From positions 62,001 through 126,000 of the forward strand of contig CAZMRF010000001.1 in assembly GCA_964568735.1 (NCBI GenBank): a stretch of 64,000 nt of DNA. The letters are read 5' to 3'. This document shows, one piece after another, positions 58,201-64,000 of the stretch. The notes under the pieces are model-generated. The model was not told where the DNA came from, ran no database searches, and worked only from the letters and a program-made list of their open reading frames with translations. Source of the stretch: CAZMRF01 sp964568735 (lineage in GTDB: Bacteria; Acidobacteriota; Polarisedimenticolia; JACPZX01). Made by a program: the position numbers and the translations under genes. Position 1 is the first letter of the stretch. The number at the start of each line of letters is the position of its first letter.

Positions 58201-61200
58201 CTAAGGCCCCTCCGCGAAGAAGGGATCGCCCCCGACGAGGCGGCGCACCCCCTCCCTGTAGTCGGGTCCTTCGAGCTGCACGCTGCCTTCCACGTCGCCG
58301 GGTATCGAGGCCGTCACGACGCCCCGGGCCCCCGTCATCCCATTTTCGACGGTGATCGTCCATCGGCCCGGCTGTAGCCGGAGCTGATGGAAGGGGCTCT
58401 CCCCGGGCGGCACCTGCGCCTGCGCGCCCTCCTCCGACTCCATCGAGACGATGGATCCCCAGGGAGCCACGCGGAGACGGTAGTCGTGCTCGGTGTGCGC
58501 CTGGATGTACTGCCAGGCGAGGAAGGCCCCGGTCGCGGTGACGACGCCCGCGATTGCCAACGCGTGAGGCAGGAAGCGCATCGGATCGGTGGGGACCAGT
58601 GCCCGTGCGGCCTCGAGCCCCCCCGCCAGCTTCCCGAGCTCCCCGATCGAGACCGAGGCGCCGGCCGAGCCGGCCTGCTTGAGGAGGGCATCGATCCTCT
58701 TCGCGAGATCGGGCCGGCGCGCTACGGCTCTCCGGTTCTTCGAGGCCGCGGCCTCGAGCCCCTCCTTCGCCGCGCGGACCTGCTCACGCACGCCTTTCAG
58801 AGCGGTCTGGATCTCCCGCTGGATCGACTCCGCGGCGCGCTTCAGCGCTCCGGGATGCGCCTCGAGGGGATGGAGCGCGGGGCCGCCGGCCTCCTTGCGC
58901 GCCTTCGCCAAGGCCTCCCGGGCGGCGCGCACGACGCTCTCGCTTAGGCCGGCCGTCCCTCCCTCGAGGGCCGCCTCGACCACTCGCGCGGCCTCCTCGA
59001 TCTCCGCCGCCTTCTTCGCGAGCAGCTCCTTGCGGCGCGCCTCGATTCGGGTGAGCGCCTGCTTCAAGGCATCGGCGCCGTCCCGGACGGCGACCTCGTC
59101 CGATTTCTCCCGCGCCTTCTCCATCTGGGCCGCTGCTTCGGAGGCCTTCGCGACGAGGGCGGCGCCGAGAATGGGGTGGTCCTGGGCGGGGATCGCGCGG
59201 TAGGCCTCGACTGCCGAGGCATGCTCGGCGTAGGCCCGCTGCACGACCGCACGCCGCGCGGCCTCCTCCTTGCGGGTCGCCTCTTCCTGCCGGGCGATCT
59301 CCGAGCGGAGGCGGCCAATCTCGACCCCCGCCCGCGCGTGTGAAGGCTGCAGCTTGAGAACCTGCTCCCAGACCCCGATGGCAGAGGGGAGATCCCCGGC
59401 CTTCTCGCGCTGCCCCGCTTCGCTCTCGGCGTTGAGGAGAGCGTCGAGCCTGCGCTGCGCCGTCTGCATGCGCTTGCGAATCTCGCGGTCGTCGGGAACA
59501 CGCTCCAGCACGCTCTCGAAGAGACCCACGGCCCTCCGGAAGTCGGCCACCTGGAGCGCGGCCTCCGCCTCGGCCACGGTCCGCTTCGCCTCCTCGAGCC
59601 TCCGCTGCTCCTCGAGGCCCCGCACGATGGCCGCGAGCGCCTCGAGCGCTTCGGGGTCCTTGGGCACCATCTCGGCCAGGGTCGTGAAGGAGATGCGCGC
59701 GCGCTCGAAGTCCCGCGCCTTGAGGAAGCGGCGCCCCTCCTCCCGGAGGGCGTCGGCGTGGAGCGTCCGGGTGGCCTCCTCGATCATCTGGAGGGCCCTG
59801 GCCTCGAGACGGCGCGCCTCGGCATGGTCGGCTTTCCGCTCGAGGATGGGCCTCAGCGCCGCGGCGACCTCCTCGGGCCGTCCCGCCGCGAGCGCTCCCC
59901 TTGCGGCTTCGAGCCCACGCGACTCGGCCTCGGTGGCGGCCTTCTCGCCTTCCACCTCCTCGACGAGGCGGAGAGCCTCGGGGTGCGCCGGCTCCCAGCC
60001 CAGGATCTGCCGCCAGGCCTCCATCGCGCCCGCGAGGTTGCCCTGCGACCGAAGCCGGCGGCCCCTGGTGATCAGGGCCTGGTTGGCGCGCTCGACGCCA
60101 TCGATGGCCTCGGCGCGCGAGGGGTCTCCCGCGGCCACCCGGCGATAGAGCGCCGCAGCTTCCGCTTCCCGGCCCTTTCCCAGCGCCGTCTCGGCCTCGG
60201 CGATGAGCCGGTCGAAGCCCGCCTGGATCGCCTCCTGGATGGCGGCCCTCTGCGACTCCAGCCCCCGGATCGCCGATTCAATCCCGCCCGCGTTTCCTTC
60301 CTCGAGGACGCGGCGCGACATCCGGGCCCGCTCGACCGCCTTCTCCCAGGCGGCGCCCTCGATGACGGATCGGATTGCCTCGGGCAGCGCTTCGATCTCC
60401 TCGATGAGGGAGCGCGCCCTGTCGAGCAGCTTCGGGTCGACCGCGGCGGGAACGTCGCCCGCCGTGAGGACCATCGTGGAGTCCGTCGGCGGCTGCCACG
60501 GAAAGACGATCGAAGCGGGATCCTCGGACTGGTTGAGCAGGCCGCGGAGCATCGCCTTGAACTCCTTCGTGCCCGGGATCCTCTCCTCCGGGGACTTCCG
60601 CAGAGCGTGCTCGAGCCCCTCCTTGAGAGGCCCGGCGATCTGCGGGGGCATCTGCCCGATCGCGGCGGGCTCCGAATGGACGATGTGGAAGATCGTGTTG
60701 ATGTCCCCTTCTCCCGGGAAGGGGTGCTTCCTCTGCGTGAGCTCGAAGAGAATGACTCCGAGAGCCCAGATGTCCACCCGCGCGTCGATGCCCGAGGGCG
60801 TCGTGATCTGCTCGGGAGCCATGTAGGGGATCGTCCCCATGATCACCTGCGTCATCGTCTTCTGCCCGAAGGGGGCCTTCGAGATCCCGAAGTCGGTGAT
60901 CTTCACCGTGTCGTCGGGGAGCAGCATGATGTTGGCCGGCTTGAGATCGCGGTGGAAGATCCCGCGCTTGTGGAGGAAGCCGAGGCCGTCGCAGACCTGT
61001 CCGAGGATGTTGACCATCCGATCCAGCGGGAGGGGCTTGCCCTTCTGGATGTAGATGCTGAGCTCCTGGGCCTCCAGGAACTCCATCACGAGGTAGGGTG
61101 GGTCCTTGCTGAGGTCCGTGATCAGGACGATGTTCTGGTGGCGGCACTTCGCGGCGATCTGCGCTTCCCTGTAGAAGCGCTCCAGGTTGTTCGCATCCCG

Positions 61201-61449
61201 GAACTGTTCCTTGAGTTCCTTGATGGCGACGGGAACCTCGAGGTCGGGATCGAAGCCGCGCCATACGCGGCCCATCCCCCCCTCCCCGAGCAGCTCGAGG
61301 ACCTGGTACTTCCCGAAGACGGGCTTCTCTCCTCCCGGCAAACCCTCTTCTCCCTCGCCCGCGACGAGCCTGGCAGGACGCGTGGGTGGCCCGCCGCCGC
61401 TCCCATGCGGCTGCCGCGGACAACGTCCCGCCTTGCGGGACGAGCGCAT
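58201..61449 (-). CDS. Ser/Thr protein kinase with long helical region, one transmembrane helix and periplasmic PEGA-like domain
   Basis: 1082 residues from ATG 61449. An active-looking Hanks-type kinase domain spans ~46-310: LLGEGGMGRV, K77 in VAIKEL, FHRDLKPANIM (D168), DFG (186-188), YMAPEQ. Residues ~350-960 are helical repeats of TPR type (GDPSRAEAIDGVERANQAL, PSHARAGVEIGRL). One transmembrane helix near residue 975 (ALAIAGVVTATGAFLAW) leads to a PEGA-like beta domain (LRLQPGRWTITVENG). The kinase is cytoplasmic with a helical output/sensor region and a small outside domain. It sits upstream of the surface-protein operon on the same strand, but that operon has its own promoter. Confidence 0.88.
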   Translation of the reverse strand: MRSSRKAGRCPRQPHGSGGGPPTRPARLVAGEGEEGLPGGEKPVFGKYQVLELLGEGGMGRVWRGFDPDLEVPVAIKELKEQFRDANNLERFYREAQIAAKCRHQNIVLITDLSKDPPYLVMEFLEAQELSIYIQKGKPLPLDRMVNILGQVCDGLGFLHKRGIFHRDLKPANIMLLPDDTVKITDFGISKAPFGQKTMTQVIMGTIPYMAPEQITTPSGIDARVDIWALGVILFELTQRKHPFPGEGDINTIFHIVHSEPAAIGQMPPQIAGPLKEGLEHALRKSPEERIPGTKEFKAMLRGLLNQSEDPASIVFPWQPPTDSTMVLTAGDVPAAVDPKLLDRARSLIEEIEALPEAIRSVIEGAAWEKAVERARMSRRVLEEGNAGGIESAIRGLESQRAAIQEAIQAGFDRLIAEAETALGKGREAEAAALYRRVAAGDPSRAEAIDGVERANQALITRGRRLRSQGNLAGAMEAWRQILGWEPAHPEALRLVEEVEGEKAATEAESRGLEAARGALAAGRPEEVAAALRPILERKADHAEARRLEARALQMIEEATRTLHADALREEGRRFLKARDFERARISFTTLAEMVPKDPEALEALAAIVRGLEEQRRLEEAKRTVAEAEAALQVADFRRAVGLFESVLERVPDDREIRKRMQTAQRRLDALLNAESEAGQREKAGDLPSAIGVWEQVLKLQPSHARAGVEIGRLRSEIARQEEATRKEEAARRAVVQRAYAEHASAVEAYRAIPAQDHPILGAALVAKASEAAAQMEKAREKSDEVAVRDGADALKQALTRIEARRKELLAKKAAEIEEAARVVEAALEGGTAGLSESVVRAAREALAKARKEAGGPALHPLEAHPGALKRAAESIQREIQTALKGVREQVRAAKEGLEAAASKNRRAVARRPDLAKRIDALLKQAGSAGASVSIGELGKLAGGLEAARALVPTDPMRFLPHALAIAGVVTATGAFLAWQYIQAHTEHDYRLRVAPWGSIVSMESEEGAQAQVPPGESPFHQLRLQPGRWTITVENGMTGARGVVTASIPGDVEGSVQLEGPDYREGVRRLVGGDPFFAEGP

Positions 61450-61584
61450 AGTATAAGGATCCGCGCGCACCGTGGCCGCGCCGCGCCCGAAGTCCCGGGC
61501 CTGCCCGGTGCTGTGCTAGTCTGAGCCGGCGGCGCGACCGCGACGCCGCGCCGCTCCACGGCTCGAGCCTGGAGCACCTCCGTG

Positions 61585-63255
61585 ATGGCTCAACCGACCC
61601 AGCGCACCGTCCGCGCCCCCCGAGGGACTGCTCTCTCCTGCAAGAGCTGGCAGCAGGAAGCCGCGCTGCGCATGCTCATGAACAACCTCGATCCCGAGGT
61701 TGCCGAGCGCCCGGAAGATCTCGTCGTCTACGGAGGCCAGGGCAAGGCCGCGCGGACATGGGAGTGCTACGACGCGATCATCCGCGCCCTCCGCTCCCTC
61801 GACAACGACGAGACACTCCTCGTCCAGTCCGGCAAGCCCGTCGGCATCTTCCTGACGCATGCCGACGCCCCGAGGGTGCTCATCGCGAACTCGCTCCTGG
61901 TCCCCGCCTGGGCCACCTGGGACGAGTTCCGCAGGCTCGAGGGCCTCGGCCTGACGATGTACGGCCAGATGACGGCCGGCTCGTGGATCTACATCGGATC
62001 GCAGGGAATCCTCCAGGGCACCTACGAGACCTTCGCGGCCGCGGCGCGCCGCCACTTCGGCGGGAGCCTCAAGGGGCGATGGATCCTGACCGCCGGGCTT
62101 GGGGGCATGGGAGGAGCCCAGCCCCTGGCGGCGACCATGAACGGCGGCGTCATTCTCGCCGTGGAGGTCGATCCCGGGCGCATCCAGCGCCGGATCGATT
62201 CGGGCTGGGTGGACGTGCGCGAGAGCACGCTCGACGCCGCGCTGGCTCGGATCGAAGCGGCGCGCTCCTCGGGGCGGGCGCTCGCCGTCGCGCTCCTCGG
62301 CAACGCCGCCGACATCATTCCCGAGATCGCGCGGCGCGGGCTTCGTCCCGACCTCGTCACCGATCAGACATCAGCCCACGACAACCTCAACGGCTACGTC
62401 CCCAACGGCCTCAGCTACACCCAGGCGCTGGAGCTGAGAGAGTCGGACCCCCCGCGGTACATCGAGCTCTCGATGAGAGCAATGGCGGCGCACATGCGGG
62501 GGCTCCTCGCCCTCAAGCAGGGCGGCAGCGTCGCCTTCGACTACGGCAATAACCTGCGAGGTCAGGCCCTCTCGGCGGGAGTCAAGGAGGCCTTCGAGGT
62601 GCCGGGCTTCGTCCCGGAGTACATCCGGCCGCTCTTCTGCCAGGGGCGTGGCCCCTTCCGGTGGGTCGCGCTCTCTGGAAGGCCAGAGGACATATCCAGG
62701 ACGGATCGCTGGATCCTCGAGAACCTCTCGGCCGATGAGCCGCTCTGCCGATGGATTCGCCTCGCCGCCGAGAAGGTGAGGTTCCAGGGGCTCCCCTCGC
62801 GGATCTGCTGGCTCGGCCAGGGGGAGCGGGCGAGGTTCGGCATCGCCATCAACGATCTCGTGGCCTCCGGGGAGATCTCGGCTCCCGTCGTCATCGGCCG
62901 CGATCACCTCGATGCCGGCTCGGTCGCCTCACCCTACCGCGAGACCGAGGCCATGCGTGACGGCTCGGATGCCATCGCCGACTGGCCAATCCTCAATGCC
63001 TTGCTCAACACGGCCGCCGGGGCCACCTGGGTCTCCGTGCATCACGGCGGGGGCGTCGGCATCGGGAATTCGATCCACGCAGGCATGGTCGTGGTCGCCG
63101 ACGGAACGCGCGAGGCCGGCGCGCGGCTCCAGCGCGTCCTCACGACGGATCCGGGCTCCGGGATCATGCGCCACGTGGATGCCGGGTATCCAGAAGCCGT
63201 CGCCGCGGCGAGACGCCACGGGATCCGCATCCCGATGCTGCCGGAAGGGAGCTGA
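61585..63255 (+). CDS. hutU: Urocanate hydratase
   Basis: 556 residues from ATG 61585; a GTG lies one codon upstream. Conserved urocanase blocks: LVVYGGQGKAARTWECY, TMYGQMTAGSWIYIGSQGI, the NAD-binding LTAGLGGMGGAQPLAAT, FCQGRGPFRWVALSGRPEDI with the active-site Cys region, and SVHHGGGVGIGNSIHAGMV. The enzyme adds water to urocanate to give imidazolonepropionate, the second step of histidine degradation, using NAD+ as an electrophile. No hutH, hutI or hutG is visible; the next gene is an ATPase-like protein overlapping by one base (TGATG). Confidence 0.95.
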   Translation: MAQPTQRTVRAPRGTALSCKSWQQEAALRMLMNNLDPEVAERPEDLVVYGGQGKAARTWECYDAIIRALRSLDNDETLLVQSGKPVGIFLTHADAPRVLIANSLLVPAWATWDEFRRLEGLGLTMYGQMTAGSWIYIGSQGILQGTYETFAAAARRHFGGSLKGRWILTAGLGGMGGAQPLAATMNGGVILAVEVDPGRIQRRIDSGWVDVRESTLDAALARIEAARSSGRALAVALLGNAADIIPEIARRGLRPDLVTDQTSAHDNLNGYVPNGLSYTQALELRESDPPRYIELSMRAMAAHMRGLLALKQGGSVAFDYGNNLRGQALSAGVKEAFEVPGFVPEYIRPLFCQGRGPFRWVALSGRPEDISRTDRWILENLSADEPLCRWIRLAAEKVRFQGLPSRICWLGQGERARFGIAINDLVASGEISAPVVIGRDHLDAGSVASPYRETEAMRDGSDAIADWPILNALLNTAAGATWVSVHHGGGVGIGNSIHAGMVVVADGTREAGARLQRVLTTDPGSGIMRHVDAGYPEAVAAARRHGIRIPMLPEGS

Positions 63256-64000
63256 TGGCCGGCGCCGCAACCGCCCCGCTGGCGGGCGCCTCCCGCCGCG
63301 CGGCGCTCCTCGAGGAGATCGTACGGCGCGTGAAGGGCGAGGAGCCTCGCGGCACGCTCGTGAGATCTCCTCGCGGCTGGGGCAAGGGTGAGCTTCTCGC
63401 GAGAGTCGCCCGCGAGGCCGCCGCCGGCGGCGTGGCGCGCTGCGTGGAGCTCGACATGGCAGCCTGCTCGTTCTCGCCCGGCGAGTTCGCCTGTACGATC
63501 ACCTCCGCCGCTCTCGAGGCGGTGATTCCCGGCGGCTCGGCCGGGGTGACGGGAATGGCGGGGGCGCCGCCCCCCGAGGCGAGGCTTCGCGCCCTTGCCG
63601 GCTCCGGCGCGCTCGCGGTGACGGGAGAGGCGGGCGAAGGGGCAGCCGAGGTCCTGGATCTCCTCGAGTCCGGCTCGGGCGGTGGAGCCGCGCTCGTTCG
63701 TGCCTCCCTCCGGACGCTCCAGCGCGTCGCGGCTCGTGCAGATGTGCCCTGCGTCCTCGTGGTGCATGCCCTGGACGGCGCTGCCCGCCTCGCGCCCTAC
63801 CCCGGCCTCCGGGGCGTCCTGGGGCAGGTGTCCCAGGCGCTCGGCGCGCCGGGAGTCCGGTTCGTGGCCTCGATCTCACCCGAGGGCAGGGCGGCCCCGC
63901 TCGTCGCGAACCTCGAGAAGGCTCTCGGGAACGACCTCGCCCTCATGGAGCTTCCCCCCCTGGAGCTCGAAGAAGTTCGGACGCTCGCCGGGGGATTCGC
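63255..64000 (+). CDS. ATPase-like protein with degenerate P-loop, cut by right edge
   Basis: Open from ATG 63255 to the end (248 codons plus one base). A candidate nucleotide-binding loop is RSPRGWGKGELL (residues ~38-49), like a STAND/AAA P-loop but with Gly where Ser/Thr follows the Lys. A hydrophobic strand with PCVLVVHALDGAARLAP (near 165-185) fits the Walker B of such ATPases (hhhhxxxD). PPLELEEVRTLAGG resembles the sensor region of AAA_16-type proteins. It overlaps hutU and so may be co-transcribed, though a functional link is not obvious. The C-terminal domains that would define it are outside the window. Confidence 0.55.
   Translation, partial: MAGAATAPLAGASRRAALLEEIVRRVKGEEPRGTLVRSPRGWGKGELLARVAREAAAGGVARCVELDMAACSFSPGEFACTITSAALEAVIPGGSAGVTGMAGAPPPEARLRALAGSGALAVTGEAGEGAAEVLDLLESGSGGGAALVRASLRTLQRVAARADVPCVLVVHALDGAARLAPYPGLRGVLGQVSQALGAPGVRFVASISPEGRAAPLVANLEKALGNDLALMELPPLELEEVRTLAGGF

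Noticed and set aside
61450..61455. TATACT directly before the Ser/Thr kinase ATG as a -10 box
   Set aside because: It ends at the start codon, so transcription would begin inside the gene, and no -35 box is present at the right distance.
1..64000. CRISPR array, rRNA genes or replication origin
   Set aside because: No regularly spaced direct repeats, rRNA-like segments or DnaA-box clusters were seen on reading the window.

Overview
This is a GC-rich (about two-thirds G+C by eye), densely packed bacterial chromosome segment from a Gram-negative organism. It encodes outer-membrane beta-barrels, a Wza-type export lipoprotein/auxiliary protein, OmpA/Pal-like and other lipoproteins, and many Sec-signal proteins. 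The mixture of dockerin and cohesin-like domains, FG-GAP/thrombospondin-type-3/Ig-like giant proteins, a C25 (gingipain-type) protease, a PorV-like barrel and a Ser/Thr kinase fits an uncultured deep-branching Gram-negative lineage (Acidobacteriota, Myxococcota or Eisenbacteria-like). The sequence alone does not fix the phylum. Almost all genes from 1 to 31.7 kb are on the minus strand. Start codons GTG and TTG are common, and ATGA/GTGA/TGATG stop-start overlaps are the rule.

Layout. (1) 1-5.5 kb: a minus-strand operon with its own sigma70-type promoter. It encodes a 43-residue peptide resembling a RiPP precursor, a secreted Fn3-like protein, a PqqD-family protein, an HPr-kinase-like ATPase, and a C25 protease cut by the window edge. 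(2) 5.6-10.4 kb: a second secreted-protein operon holding a parallel beta-helix protein, two cohesin-like proteins (one a lipoprotein) and a dockerin protein. (3) 10.4-28.3 kb: a long exopolysaccharide operon. In order of transcription it encodes Wza, an outer-membrane barrel, a Wzz/GumC chain-length protein, a BY-kinase ATPase, a small HTH protein, a degenerate phosphoesterase, WecB, a Wzy/ligase protein, three further glycosyltransferases, a DegT aminotransferase, a CapK-type ligase, an initiating sugar-phosphate transferase, another glycosyltransferase and a CapA-like protein. A CapD/PglF-type dehydratase with its own promoter follows at 28.4-30.2 kb. (4) 30.3-37.3 kb: two small barrels, then an aminotransferase plus SGNH-hydrolase pair on the plus strand, a radical SAM/SPASM protein, and a metallo-beta-lactamase protein with a C-terminal Rieske domain. 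(5) 37.5-41.2 kb: a BNR-thioredoxin fusion followed by a decayed accessory patch. The patch holds HicB with a stub of HicA, an IS3 orfA fragment, and an AT-richer DUF2971 gene lying between tRNA-Glu and a partial copy of that tRNA's 3' half. (6) 41.3-45.6 kb: housekeeping and surface genes (SDR epimerase, tRNA-Lys, purA, zinc-ribbon response regulator, OmpA/Pal). (7) 45.0-58.2 kb: a surface-protein operon with a PorV/UPF0164-like barrel, a periplasmic helical protein, a 2906-residue giant and a carboxypeptidase-regulatory-domain protein. (8) 58.2-64 kb: a large Ser/Thr kinase, urocanase, and an ATPase-like gene cut by the right edge.

How they fit together. The window is mainly cell-envelope and extracellular-matrix biology. 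The exopolysaccharide operon builds and exports a polymer. The dockerin/cohesin/beta-helix operon and the giant protein operon supply surface or matrix proteins. The peptide-PqqD-kinase operon looks like a minimal peptide-modification system whose product is unknown; it is the best candidate for something undescribed. A second whole-window signal is the extreme excess of the tripeptide Asp-Pro-Asn in the secreted proteins, about 50 copies in the giant protein alone. Predicted promoters repeatedly show a TTGAC-type -35 box with a 16-18 bp spacer.
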